NCBI RefSeq assembly: GCF_040954835.1
Contig: NC_090698.1
Location: forward strand, 74,506,284 to 74,570,283
Direction: 5' to 3'
DNA: 64,000 bases
Origin: Lepisosteus oculatus
Lineage: Eukaryota > Chordata > Actinopteri > Semionotiformes > Lepisosteidae
Shown here: piece after piece, positions 33,870 through 60,031 of the stretch
Numbering within the stretch: the stretch's first letter is position 1
Layout: every line of letters begins with the position of its first letter
The notes under the pieces: generated by a model
Databases searched by the model: none
What the model saw: only the letters and a program-made list of their open reading frames with translations
What the model was told of the DNA's origin: nothing
Made by a program: the position numbers and the translations under genes

Positions 33870-36800
33870 GTTAGGGAAAAGAGGGAAACGCTTATTGAAA
33901 CCTCTGCGTTGCCCCTTTTGGGTAAGTGTGTGATTTCCTTTTCAGCTAATTGTTCAAGGGACCAGGGACTTCCGTCTGATTTTACATTGTGGTCATCCTT
34001 CTCCTGTCGTCCTAATCCGAGCTCTCTCCATTCCCGATGGGTAAACATGACCTGACTGTTTTCTCTGTGCAACAGAATCAGCACAGGCGGAATGAGGACC
34101 AAGCGAGAAGTGGTTTTTGTCAGCAGTGGCGCCGAGTTGCGTGAAGCAGTCTGCGTCGCTCCTGTTCTGTGTTGCGCAAGTTTGCACTGTGTTGCTCTGG
34201 CAGCCCCTGTGCCCCCCCTCAGCCCCCAAGCGCGCAGGTGAGCTCCACAGATGGGCTGCCAGACCCGCAGGTCCCACAGCAGCTGCAGGGAGTGTCGCCC
34301 GAGGCAGTCGCACCAGCAGCACGCTGTCTGTAAAACTTCACCGCTCCTGCGGCCCGCAGGCTACGCATACACATCGCTCTACAAACCACCATCACGCATC
34401 TCAAACACATTTTGTGATGTTTATTGTCATGCAGTACAGAGACCTGAGCCGTGGTGTTGTGCATTGTCCTCATACTTAACAGTTGTGTTATTTATAATTA
34501 CAACACTAATTACAGCGCAGCTCTTGCAGTATGCCTTTGAAATGAGATTGAAGGAATTCATTTTCTCAGTATGAGGCACTACAGTAGAACTCGCTTCTTT
34601 ATTTCCTATAACTAGGACTTGGAATAACGTTCTTTGATAATATTTTATACTTATAGGTAGCAACGGACAATTCGCGAAACCTCAGAGCTAAGTTCCACAA
34701 ATCTGAAAAAGTGGCGCTCTAGAAAATATGTCGAAAGCCTGACTATTTGAAAACAAAACACAGAGAATCTGCAGCTGTTACTGAACTAATAGAAACGTAA
34801 AAAAGCCCAGTCGCCAGCTCTTGAGATATTACTGGTCTTTTGAACATTTTCGTGAATTAGATGATGAAATTGCCGTGCGCCATTCTTTAAGAAAGTTAAA
34901 TCCGTTATTTATGTTACAGGCACTAAAACGACCACACCATGCTACAGAACAAAAGATAAAAACTATGATGTAAAAATTACATAAAATTACATATAAATTA
35001 CCGTTATTTACGGACACCAATCAGTTGCATATAGGTATAAAAATAAACAAGTAGACTGGAAAACCATGCAACCGATTTTTGTTTTGTGAAAAATAACGAC
35101 TAACATTCACGCCGAAATAACACCAGGAGCCCAACGGTAAAAAATGTTTCATTTTTCTTCAGAGCCCGCGGCTTCGTTTCTGAGCTGTGATGCAGCTGTA
35201 ACAGGTTTTCATTTAAACACTCGAACCCAATCGCAGTATTAGCCTGCCTCACCGTGGGACAGAGTATTTAATATACTAAAAAAATAAAACTGATTTTAAA
35301 CACAAAGTTCTCTTTCCCTTTCCTAAATAAGAAATATTTTAATCACCCACAACAAATGATCAAATGGTGCTCGTTTGGGTCAGGATGGTCTAATGTAGGA
35401 GATGAGGCAGATCGTTTGGATCGGGATGTTACTGTAGGAGGTGAAGGAGCTCGTTCCGGTCCGGACGGCTTCTACGTGTTTAACCCTGGCTGTTGATCTG
35501 ACCGAGTCCGTCAGTTCTGTCAGCGGACGAGGCGAGCTACAGTCTCAGAGGTTTAATGTGCAGGTACAGTATATAGTTATATTAATATAGGAAATAAATG
35601 AGGTTAATCTTTTAGTTGGTGACAGACACTGCCAGAGAGAGACTGGCAGAGAACGGGACCCCGGTTTCAAAGTAAGACATCAGCCTGCCTGTCCCGTGGC
35701 TATACAGTAGTTCCCTGAGGGTATCATCCGCTCATGGACTGTCTCCTGTGCGGCGCTCTTCTTTGGAAATTCAGTGAAGTGCAGAAGGCTAGAAGCTGGA
35801 GGACATGCCCGCTCTGAAATAATATGTCTAATTCCCACAGCGCGCTGCCAAGCGCCCCTGAACCTCACGGAGACAAGACCTCGTCTTGTAATGCAACAAT
35901 ATTCGGAATCTGTGGACCAGGAGCCGCGTCTTTCAAATGTCTCAAGGACGCAAGATTTTATAGGCTTTAAGCAAGATTTTATCTGCCCCTTTGAAGATGA
36001 ATCCAGCCGCTGTGCTGCAGATCACACGAAGGAAACCAGCGAGCCGCGAGTCTGATGGCACAGTGTTGACAGACAGTCACTCAGCGCAGGGAAAAGCCAC
36101 ACGGGTCTTTGAAAACAGGAGACCTTTGAGCTTCGTCGAGTTTTCACTCAACGTTTTACATGCTGGTGAATAGTTGACTGCCTTTGTAGAATCACACCGA
36201 GACATGAAACAGCCAGATTCGCGGAGGAGGGGTATTCAGTGAGCCACCATGTTCTCAAATGATTCTGCTCCTCTGAAACAAAATATTGGTCATCAGCACC
36301 GATTTACAAGAATTAAATAGCGCAACCGAGGATCACACAAGTACTGACCTCAGTCTTAAAGTAATGAAGAAATCCAAAATGAACCATTGCTAGCGTTCTT
36401 ATGTGAAGTTATAGCTGTGCAGAAGAAATACACCACATTCCATTCCAAGCACCACTTAGCAAAAAACAATTTTAAAGACCAATGAAAGTCGCGATTTTGT
36501 AAAGAATGTTTTATGGAGCAATTTAATTTCAAATTAAAGAACAACAAATGTGAAATCCTCGCAAAAGAACGTTTCAGTACCTGTGAAGGTCAATGAGTTC
36601 TGGAAGCGTGCTTCTGAACAACAGTGGGATGTTAAAAACATCAGATCACGAATTAGCTCTCCGGCCGCTGCGTGTTTTTGTCACTGGTGTCTTTTCACTG
36701 AAGAAAACCGTTCCTTTGCCGGGAGATAGGTTTCTCGGGCACGGCGTTTGTACTGGGATTCCACTAAATAAATAATATCGTCTTAACTACTTGAAGTTGA

Positions 36801-37374
36801 GGTTAGACAATTCCAGAGGTTTGTGGAATCGTTGTGCTGTCTATTTGATTTGGATTATCGATTGTTATATCGAGCTCAATGTGTTCAGGATTTTACGGAC
36901 CGTCTGTTGAGCGCGCGGAGTCGCTCGGCCGTCCGGCTCCCTAGGCGGTGAGCAGCTGATGGACCCGAGAGTCGCATCCAGCTCTTGGCAGAAAGCAGCG
37001 AGACTGCGGCACGGCTGGGCAGCTTGTCCCCCACCCCCCCACGAACAGGCACAAGGGGGTCAGGGCTTCTGAACGGCAGTGTGGGGTTCACGGTTCAGTC
37101 GCTGAAAGCTTTGCCGGACGTGTCGCACCGCACGCTGGCCCAGCTGCCCGGGAGCAGTGGAGACGGGGTCGGAGCTCTTCCAGACAGACACCGGCGGAGC
37201 CGGGACGCGATTGGACCTGGTGCACTCTGACGGGAGAGCATCGCCCTCTTCTGGTGCAGATCTCTTTCACTCCACCGAACGCTTCACTCATTCTGCGTTT
37301 CCCGATCTACGGAAGCGCACTGCTGCCACCAAGGAAAAAAAACATCCTCGCCCTTATCTCGCAATTACGACAAA
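33870..37374. other. Intergenic region upstream of cd8b
   Basis: No gene recognised. A degenerate tandem duplication of about 45 bp lies near 35370-35460. GC-rich 34.1-34.4 kb is open in several frames but lacks a domain. Confidence 0.4.
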
Positions 37375-37552
37375 GCTATCGCGTAATTACCAGCTACTGT
37401 TTGTCTGTTTGTATATTGTCTTGATGCACTGTCTGCACTTTGTGTTTTAACACTTGTTTTAACAATCGAGAGACTTTCTTTAAGTAAGAATTGTATTGTA
37501 CCAGTACATGTACCGGTTACATATGGCAATAAAGTTCAAGTTCAAGTTCGAG
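37375..37552 (+). mobile_element. L2-like LINE 3' UTR and tail
   Basis: Ends with ATGGCAATAAAGTTCAAGTT and repeated AAGTTC units, the typical tail of fish L2-like LINEs. Upstream lies a characteristic CTGCACTTTGTGTTTTAACA region. No coding part is recognisable. Confidence 0.7.
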
Positions 37553-38194
37553 ATAGTAATTCTCGCGTACTTTGTGATCACGCGATAGCACAACTGTCAT
37601 ATAGCACCTCTATCGCCACGTGCGGACTAGTGGGACTGATTGCACGTGTAACTAACTGTTCATAACGGAACCATCACTGATTTCATCTCTAAATCCCACA
37701 AAACTGGTCCTCATGCTTATAATGATTATGCTCACATTTGCTAAAAATTCCACGATTTTATTTTGACTAAACCCCACTGGAAAGCAAATCCGTACAAATT
37801 CTGCAGCGCTGGATACCGACACGATCGTAACCCCAACAGTGCCGGCCAGCGCCACGGAGGCTTCGAGATGCGTTCAGTGCACAAAGTGGCACACTGGAGT
37901 GATCACTGCTGCCTCGCAATTCCGAGCCTAGGCGCGGTGGTTTCCCTTGGTGGCAGCAATGTCGCTGTGCTGCACAGCCCTGGGGAGTTTCTCAGCGCAC
38001 CGGCAGCCCTGACACAATGGAGGGCAGAGCTGAGAAGGGAAGGGAACACAGGCTGATCTCCGCTCCGCACACAGCACTCTGGACCAGCTCTGCCCAAACT
38101 TCACCTTTGACCCTGGTCTCACCCTCCCGTCTCCCAGCCGATCCATTCCCAGGGATCCTGAAGATCGCAGGGACTCCAGTCTGCCCCCAGGACT
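37553..38194. other. Unassigned spacer
   Basis: Nothing recognised. Confidence 0.35.
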
Positions 38195-38445
38195 CCAGAC
38201 AGTGGAGTGGGTTCCTGAGTGGAGTGGGTATCTGGGTGGAGTGGAGTGGTTTCCTGGGTGGAGTGGAGTGGGTTCCTGAGTGGAGTGGTTCCTGGGTGGA
38301 GTGGAGTGGGTTCCTGAGTGGAGTGGGTTCCTGGGTGGAATGGAGTGGGTTCCTGGGTGGAGTGGTTCGGTTTCCGAGTGGAATGGAGTGGGTTCCTGAG
38401 TGGAGTGGATTGTGTTCCTCAGTGGAGTGGAGTGGTTTCTACGCT
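38195..38445 (+). repeat. GTGGAGTGG-rich compound minisatellite
   Basis: Alternating GTGGAGTGGGTTCCTGAGTG- and GTTCCTGGGTGGAGTGGA-type units. Several reading frames stay open through it, giving spurious Trp/Gly/Val-rich open frames. Confidence 0.9.
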
Positions 38446-39195
38446 GAGAAAGGTCACTAACCTTCAACAAACAAACCTGAGAATGATGGAGGAATCCTTT
38501 TCCTGTGGCTGAAGAAGACAGCAGTATGTCATGGCTGATTAGAGACAGCCTGTCTGTACAGCCCTCAGCAAACCCTTTTCTGCAAAAGAAACAGGTTGTG
38601 GATAGTGGCACCTGGGAAAATCTTAAAGCTTTTCCACTTCCACAGCGCAGACAATCTCGGTTAATGGAGTATATACAGTAAATGCCTGTGATTGTGCACC
38701 TTGTCACATCACCGCAGATCAGCTACTAGGGGGTGTGGTCAGTTTGAGGTTTGAGGATTCTCACCCAATCACAGAGACCAGGATCGCATTGGCCCCGCCT
38801 TCTGACCTAATTTCCTCCTCCTGTTTTCCAACAGTGTTCTTCCTCTGGGTGGGGAGAGGGGGGTCACTGCCAGTCAGCCAGACTGGGTGCAGCTCAGGCT
38901 GGGGGATTTCCTGGTGCTGGGACAGTGTCCTTCAGTCTCGGATGCAGGCGCTAGCAGTGGGAACAGACCTGTGCCAGGAGCAGTGACCATGCAGTAGCAG
39001 TGTCAGGCAGAGATGAACGCACCCCCTGGTCTAATTAAATCAAACATCCAGACAAGTAACCAACCATGTTAGTTTGCACCTCCCATCCACAATACTAGTG
39101 CCCTGCATTTCAGGTCCATTATTGTGTTCTGCTTTGTTCTGTACAGGAAGACGCAGGACAGTATTGAAGTTCTGCCTTGGTACTGGTTCCAGACT
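38446..39195. other. Unassigned spacer
   Basis: Nothing recognised. Confidence 0.35.
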
Positions 39196-39430
39196 TTAAC
39201 ATGAAGACTCTTCCTCTCTCCTGAGACCACACTCCTCCTCTCTCAGTCCAGTGATCATCTCTCCCGAGACCACACTCTTCCTCTCTCAGTCCAGTGATCC
39301 TCTCTCCTGAGACCACACTCTTCCTCTCTCAGTCCAGTGATCCTATCTCCCGAGACCACGCTCTTCCTCTCTCAGTCCAGTGATCCTCTCTCCCAAGACC
39401 ACACTCTTCCTCTCTGAGCACAGTGTGATC
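39196..39430 (+). repeat. 43-bp minisatellite, about 5 copies
   Basis: Units contain CTCTCTCAGTCCAGTGATC and GAGACCACACTC at 43-bp spacing. Confidence 0.9.
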
Positions 39431-39555
39431 CTCTCCAGTGTATTATGTCATCATGGGTACACAGCAAACAAGGTTTGAATAACTGACCAGACTTAGCTAC
39501 CTGCAGCCCTTCCAGGATAACCAAAAACCGGAACAGTAGGAGCACTCATGCCAGC

Positions 39556-39990
39556 ACACCCCAACACCCAACTCACAATCACTGCGATACCCCAACACCC
39601 AACTCACAATCACTGCGATACCCCAACACCCAACTCACGATTACTGCGATACCCCAACACCCAACTCACAATCACTGCGATACCCCAACGCCCAACTCAC
39701 GATTACTGCGATACCCCAATACCCAACTCACAATCACTGCGATACCCCAACACCCAACTCACAATCACTGCGATACCCCAACACCCAACTCACGATTACT
39801 GCGATACCCCAACACCCAACTCACGATTACTGCGCTACCCCAACACCCAACTCACGATTACTGCGATACCCCAACACCCAACTCACAACCACTGCGATAA
39901 CCCAACACCCAACTCACGATTACTGCGATACCCCAACACCCAACTCACAACCACTGCGATAACCCAATACCCAACTCTGCTTTTGCTCGA
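39556..39990 (+). repeat. 31-bp minisatellite, about 13-14 copies
   Basis: Units contain CCCAACTCACAATCACTGCG or the variant with CACGATTACTGCG, at strict 31-bp spacing. Because 31 = 1 mod 3 and the unit lacks stops, one long open frame cycles through all three frames of the unit. It is not a gene. Confidence 0.95.
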
Positions 39991-40189
39991 TATTTTTCTA
40001 CCGGCTAACTTTTTTTCCAAGCTAGTTTAGTTCTGCCGCTTTAACTTTTAGCGTGTGTGAAGTCAAATCCACTTAGTCTCCTCAAATATTTCTGAGTAAT
40101 TCAGTTCTGAAAAATCCTGCCAACTGAATTAATAAAAGCTGAAGCAGCAAGAAGGATAACAAGTCAATATTGTAGCGAATTAACACTAT

Positions 40190-40262
40190 TCAAGAACAGT
40201 GAATAATGATACAGACATCATCCTATCAATTTCCCTACGGGATTAATAAAGTATTATCTAAT
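40190..40262 (+). mobile_element. LINE-type 3' tail remnant
   Basis: CAATTTCCCTACGGGATTAA followed by TAAAGTATTATCTA is a common 3' terminus of fish LINE or LINE-mobilised elements. The body is not recognisable. Confidence 0.5.
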
Positions 40263-40439
40263 AAACTTTACTTTATATCGCCTCTAAAAGTGGCTTCTCA
40301 TCAGATTCCACCTGGATGCCCAATATTCTTACATGCCACTATATGTATTTGCATAAAACTCTATTAATTTTTTAATATTTTAACTTGAACTAAATTACAT
40401 TTCAACACAGATGTAAATAAAGCCTCAAATCTCAAAACT

Positions 40440-41011
40440 GCAGCCATATCACCCTGCAACTCACAACTGGCAACCCACTGAAGCTCAGCAGGTGTGAGCC
40501 TGGCCAGTACCTGGATGGGAGACCTCCTGGGAAAAACTAAGGTTGCTGCTGGAAGAGGTGTTAGTGGGGCCAGTGGGGGGCGCTCACCCTGTGGTCTGTG
40601 TGTGTCCTAATGCCCCAGTATAGTGATGGGGACACTATACTGTAAACAGGCGCCGTCCTTCGGATGAGACGTAAAACCGAGGTCCTGACTCTCTGTGGTC
40701 ATTAAAAATCCCAGGGCGTTTCTTGAAAAGAGTAGGAGTGTAACCCCGGTGTCCTGGCCAAATTTCCAATTGGCCTTAACCAATCATGGCCTCCTAATAA
40801 TCCCCATCTATGAATTGGCTACATTACTCTGCTCTCCTCCCCACTGAGAGCTGGTGTGTGGGGAGCGTTCTGGTACACTGTGGCTGCCATCGCATCATCC
40901 AGGTGGGGCTGCACATTGGTGGTGGTGGAGGGGGGTCCCCATTACCTGTAAAGCGCTTTGAGTGGAGTGTTCAGAAAAGCGCTATATAAGTGTAAGCAAT
41001 TATTATTATTA
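40440..41011 (+). mobile_element. SINE3-type (5S rRNA-derived) SINE, full length
   Basis: The head (40440-40540) aligns to 5S rRNA from CCATATCACCCTG through the internal promoter AAGCTCAGCAGG...CCTGGCCAGTACCTGGATGG. A Deu-like core follows (about 40660-40760, GATGAGACGTAAAACCGAGG), then a body and a 3' part with AAAGCGCTTTGAGTGGAGTG and an (ATT)n tail. It is about 570 bp. The 5S-type polymerase III promoter elements are well preserved. Confidence 0.93.
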
Positions 41012-41194
41012 AATCCAGAGAGTCGTCAGCCTGGGCGACTGACTTATGCAGCTCGACAGCGCCTCACAGTGGAGAGTTCCAGCAGGAGCTGGAATAGTCA
41101 CCTGAGAGAGGAGCAGAGGACACAGCCAGGAGTCGGGACAGGAGACACAGGTGCAGCGAAAACCAGCACCTTCACCACATGAAATTCCAAAACA

Positions 41195-41318
41195 TCTGGG
41201 GCAAAGAAACTGGAACAATTGTAGAGCTGAAGAGGAACAAGCACAGGTCTGTTCCCTGCTGGAAAGAGAAGAAAAGAAACACAACGTTTTGGCTGTGGAG
41301 CCTTCTTCAGGTGTGGGG
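41195..41318 (-). mobile_element. Penelope-like tail unit, minus orientation
   Basis: On the minus strand: CACACCTGAAGAAGGCTCCA, a 4-bp stem, GCCAAAACGTTGTG, a CT-rich tract and ACTTGTTCCT-like end (here GCTTGTTCCTCTTCAG). Same family as at 7.0 and 16.1 kb, with one substitution (A for G) in the motif. Confidence 0.55.
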
Positions 41319-42908
41319 GAGAGAGGAGCACAGGAGAGGAGGCGGGAGCAGGAGAGAAGAGAGTTCACGCTTTAAATAAATCAAAGCCAGAAGAATTGGC
41401 CATCCGAAATAGAACAATCTGGCAAACATGCTATGAAAATCTGTACCAAATGCTCCCAAATGCAAATAAATCAGACTGAAACAGAATTTGTGAAAAACTC
41501 GAAAATTTTGGAATTGGGTATTAAAGACAACCAAAACCCCTTAGAACACTTCACACTCAGGGGTGTGACGTCAAAACCTGCAAATGAATAGAGAGGATTA
41601 GAAGGAAACAAGTCTGTTGTTGAGAGAAGGGGGAGGCGTGATCCTAATTTCAGGATCATTTTGGTTTTTGGTACTGCCCTTTCTGCAGTAGGAGTTCCGA
41701 CCAGCAGGCCGAGAGGCCTGTCACAGCAATTCGTACCTTGGGAGCAGAAGAAGCTGAGGCGCTCTGCGCAGCTCTGGGGTCCCCAGGTGAGGTCCTGCAC
41801 AGACACGGCTGCTAGCCCACTGTCAATTTTCTTTGGCTGGGCATGCAAATTTCTTCCAGACAAAAAAAAAGCACCAGGGAACAATAGGAAATACTGTTTC
41901 AGAACCGCTCAATGAGGAGTTGGGTGACGGAACAAACACACTGGAGCTTGTGTGTTTGTTCAGAGTGGATCTGGGAGGTAATTGGTCCAGGACGCCCACA
42001 TGCAGACACAGAGACAGGATTGGCCCAGCAGTACCTGCTGCTACCCTGACCTGTTCTCGAGCGCTACCTCCTCCCAGAGCTAGCAGCCTGTGCGGCCCGT
42101 GGCAATGCCCAGGAAACACTGCCTCCTCCTTTCTCTCAGCTCTCTGTGCTGGGCAGGAAATCACAGGCACCTCTAGCCCAGTTTCTGTGACACAGAACTC
42201 ACCCGCGAGCCGGAGACCACCCTTGTGACCAGAGCCCCACACAAGGCCCGAGCGCTGAGCGCCAACACATCCGTTTCCAGTGGACAAGGTGATCTATTTA
42301 AGAGCGGAATTTGCCCCCCGTTCTGTGAAAGAAGTCAGTTAAGTTTAGTGACACAAATTAAACGGGAGAGCGTGTTGATGTGGTGATGGGTCTGTTTCTG
42401 TTATGTTGGGGTTTTATTTGGAACAGAAGCCATCCAGATTCCCGCAGTGCACGCTGGGTACCCGCTGCCCATGAATGTGGCAGGGCTCCGGCGTGTAACC
42501 CTCAAGTCCAAGTCCGCTGTCTCGCTGCTGTGCTCCATGGGCTGGCAGTGCCTCCTCACACATGTGCTGACCTTCTGTGGGCAGGCTGGCGGCCCCTTGC
42601 TTTGCTTTCTCATTAGCAAAATCTTTGAAACCGACACAGAGGTTTAGTAACAGCTTTCCTATATCGTTCCCTAAAACGTTTTGCCATATGAGGTGTACGC
42701 TGACTTTCTCAGGTTTCCCTTAACAGATCAATTTAATCTGATGTGGGTGTAATTTTTGTGTAACTTTGCCCAAGGGACTGCGCTCATTTCATGCCAGTTA
42801 AATGCCAGATGTAAGGTAGTACAAGGTATCAGCCAAATTCTGTTAGCTGAAAAAGGTGTCTGGGCTTAGAAATGGAAATATGCAATGCATATTACTTCCC
42901 ATTTAGGT
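41319..42908. other. Unassigned intergenic region
   Basis: Open frames on both strands at 41.5-42.3 kb lack domains. No gene recognised. Confidence 0.4.
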
Positions 42909-42956
42909 ACCGCCCCTGATCTGATAAGTTTCATCTGATAACAGATCAGGGGCGGT
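42909..42956. repeat. Perfect 15-bp inverted repeat with 18-nt loop at a SINE 5' end
   Basis: ACCGCCCCTGATCTG at 42909-42923 is mirrored exactly as CAGATCAGGGGCGGT at 42942-42956. The right arm runs into the SINE head. Confidence 0.9.
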
Positions 42957-43167
42957 GCAGTGGCTCTGTGGCTCAGGATCTGCGCCTGTGGCTGGAAGGT
43001 TGAGGCAGAGGAATCCTACTCTGTTGGGCCCCTGAGCAAGGCCCTTAACTCCAGCTGCTCCAGGGGTGCTGTACAATGGCTGACCCTGCGCTCTGACCAC
43101 AAGCATCTCTCTCCCTGTCTGTGTGTCCCATGGAGAGCAAGTTGGGAAATGCGAAAAGACAAATTCC
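42949..43167 (+). mobile_element. tRNA-derived SINE lacking its B box
   Basis: Same family as at 24144 and 50501 (CTCAGGATCTGCGCCTGTGG, CCCCTGAGCAAGGCCCTTAA, end AAAGACAAATTCCT). A deletion of about 20 bp after GGAAGGTTG removes the B box, so this copy should not be transcribable by polymerase III. Confidence 0.85.
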
Positions 43168-45204
43168 TGCTGGGACACTCCAGGAGCTATAAAGGTACAG
43201 ATCCTAAGACTTTAATCAACAAGAAGAAGCTGTTCTGTCCCTCTAACTCATTATTAACTCAGTATTAGTAGCTGAAGTATCTCATCCAGTTGTTTAAACA
43301 ACTCTCAGAGTAGAAAACTCCCATCAGTGACTTGATACTACCATATACTTTTTTCCTCTGTGGTATAGTGCTGCATACATCAGATGAGACGTTTATAAAT
43401 AAAGTCATGTACAGGATCCTAAATCGTTTCTGAAAATTTCTCCATTCAGCTGTCATATACAACAGTGAAACTGAGTCATTCAAAATGGGTCGGTATTTTA
43501 TTAAGTCTCTATAACGTATATAAAGATATGCAAATCCAGAAAAACAACCAAAATCAATATCATCTTACCCACAATTATTGTTGTTAATTTAAATTAAAGA
43601 TCCAAACAACAACTATAACACAGTTGTTACAATTTTTTTCACTCCACTGTATCAGAACTGTGGTCACTCTGTGACTGACCACACGTATACAGGTCAGGTC
43701 TACCCTGATGCCCACAGGGGATTCCCTGGCCAGAGGCAGCTGTGGTCAGTCTGTGAGCTCCACACATGCACTGCTGTCTGGGTGGAGACGATTATCAGAG
43801 CTTTGACAGCTGCTTCTTAAGTCTTAACCCTGTGCCTCCAGTTCACATACAGTGTATTATAAAAACTAAAACTCCTAAAAAGGAGAAAAAATACAGTTTG
43901 TAAGAAAATATGTTTTCACATCAGACTAGCATGTTGAGAATTGAGCAGGTAACATGAAGAATTCAAACACGTTAAGGCGCTGTATATTATCCATACGGTC
44001 GAGACATATTTACAACAAAATTGAACAATAACTAATAACCCAAAATACAATCACAGCACAGCACAGGAAAGAAGGAGTCTTCTACTCCACAAACACCAAA
44101 AAATTAAATTATTCTCCATTACAGATATCCAGAAGTGAGGGTGGAGTTACGCCGACGAGTATATTATTACAAAAATACATTTCAAAATACGTAGTGTTCA
44201 CAGTCAGTCATACCCTGAACACACTGAACGTTGGCAAATTCAGGACATTCGGTCCCCTTGCAGTGATGGTTTGTAGCTGCCTGGTCGTTTCCCAGGGCCA
44301 GGGGAAGCTCCAGGAAGTCACCCTGATGGCCTCTGAGTATAAAAGGAGGCAGAACACACAAGCAGAACATTCAGTGCCACTTCCTAGACCTCAAGACTAG
44401 CAACAGCCGCACAAAGTCCGCAGGACAGCGCAGTTTCCACCATCAACACGCCGACAGCTAGTGGGATGGTTCCTATCCCCCCTGGAAGAGGACACCAGGA
44501 TCACTCACACCAGGGACAGCAGCTGGGAGTCTGGGAGAAACTGACCACGTGTGTTTGGTGTCAGTGAGACCACAGAGACCCCTGGAAGAGCACGGCAGTG
44601 GCCCCTCGGGGTCCCAGGAGCTGGTGGAGTGTCTGGATGAAGCGCAGGCTGAGCTGCACGAGGGGCACAGCAGGGCGAAGCTCCTCCTGTTGAGATAGAC
44701 TAGCTCCCTCCTGGAAGAACAGAGATGGACCAGCTCTGGTCCTGGTGTCCAAGCTCGAACCCAGGGCCGGAAACATTCCAAAGTTTACCGTGTATTTCAG
44801 CCAAACCCCTGCACCTTCTGTCAGAACACTCAGGCTTGGGCACCAGCGAACTTCACTCCAGGACAACAATGCGAAGCTCGGAGGCCATAGTGTTCACAGG
44901 GCTTTGAAACCAGTGTTGCTGACCGGCCACAGTCTACAGACGAAAGAGGAGCACAATCTGGAGCCCTGGAGAGGTGGCATGTGGAGAACCGGTTGGGTAT
45001 TTTGCACATGAGAAGCTTAAGAACATAGTAAAAGCTAAGGTCTTCGCGGGGTCATCAAAGTTATGACCTTGATTTGTGTCCCCTTAGTCTTAATTTTTCT
45101 CACAACACCATGCTGGATTCTAGTTGAGTTTCGTCATGCTTCTTCCTGTGGACTTAAAATCTGCAGCAGCACTTGTTGATAGACAGTCCCCCATAGTCTC
45201 TGTA
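43168..45204. other. Unassigned intergenic region
   Basis: No gene recognised apart from an isolated TATA box (next entry). 43.4-44.2 kb is AT-rich; 44.4-45.0 kb is GC-richer without coding signal. Confidence 0.4.
44338..44346 (+). promoter_or_regulatory. Consensus TATA box (TATAAAAGG), orphan
   Basis: A perfect TATAAAAGG on the plus strand preceded by GC-rich sequence, as in focused promoters. The sequence 30-200 nt downstream has no long open frame or splice donor I trust. It could belong to a non-coding transcript or an LTR remnant. Confidence 0.35.
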
Positions 45205-45245
45205 AGTCACTTTGGATGAAAACAGCTGCTAAATTATTCCTCATT
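45205..45245 (+). mobile_element. SINE/LINE 3' tail remnant
   Basis: GTAAGTCACTTTGGATGAAA followed by CAGCTGCTAAATT is the familiar 3' tail of fish SINEs. It lies 128 bp beyond the stop codon of the zinc-finger gene, possibly within its 3' UTR. Confidence 0.6.
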
Positions 45246-45372
45246 TCAGAGTGATAAAGAACAAGCAGACCTCTGACCAGCCCGGGCCCCTCTGTGCACC
45301 CCTCAGGCTGTAGTGTACCGCAGGGGCATCGATCTGCGTGACTCTTCGGACCCCTGCGGGCAGCCTGAGCCT

Positions 45373-59535
<14,163 letters not shown>

Positions 59536-59640
59536 CTTTACTGCTCTGTCCTGCAGGGACACGACCGCCTGGCTGGCCGCCGCCGCAGAGCACGGTGCCC
59601 CCTGCTGGCTGGAGGGTGCAGCGCACCCTGATTCAGCTCG

Positions 59641-59676
59641 GTTCAATTCAACAAGCTTTATCGGCATGAGCACTGA
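59641..59676 (-). mobile_element. L2-like LINE tail remnant, cut by the Gypsy element
   Basis: On the minus strand: CATGCCGATAAAGCTTGTTG followed by AATTGAA, the end of an L2-type 3' UTR. Its body would lie at higher coordinates, which are now occupied by the LTR. The Gypsy element therefore appears to have inserted into this LINE. Confidence 0.6.
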
Positions 59677-59678
59677 AT

Positions 59679-60030
59679 TGTAACGCCCTCGCCTGGTGGT
59701 GAGGAGGAAGCGCCCCTAGGCGCTCGTAGTACCGCTGGGCATGCTGGGAGTGGTAGCCGGGAAGAGTCTGAGGGTCAGCACGATGACCAGCGGCTGACCC
59801 TGCCTGTGTAAATAATGTCCTAGTAATTCTAGTACCCTGTGTAGTCCTGTAAAAGAAGAGTGTGTTGTTAGGTAATTACCACCCTAAATGTGTGTACGTG
59901 TTCGTCAGACTCCTCATGTTTGTGTAGATCCTGTGTTTGGTTTTGGTGTGGTTGTAAAATAAAGCCAGTGCTTGGTTAATCGCGTCTCCACTGTTCTTTA
60001 GTTCTGAGAAAGAACCTGCAATACGCTACA
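59679..60030 (+). repeat. 5' LTR of the Gypsy element (352 bp)
   Basis: Begins TGTAACGCCC and ends CAATACGCTACA (terminal TGTA/TACA), followed immediately by the primer binding site. It contains an AATAAA at 59958-59963, expected to lie at the R/U5 side. Confidence 0.85.
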
Positions 60031-60031
60031 T

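Noticed and set aside
39548-40030. 160-codon repetitive open frame; also considered as a CRISPR-like array
   Set aside because: Units are contiguous 31-bp tandem copies with no unique spacers, in a eukaryotic context. It is a minisatellite.
40440-40560. A functional 5S rRNA gene
   Set aside because: Only part of 5S is present, with many substitutions, and it is fused to a SINE body and an (ATT)n tail.
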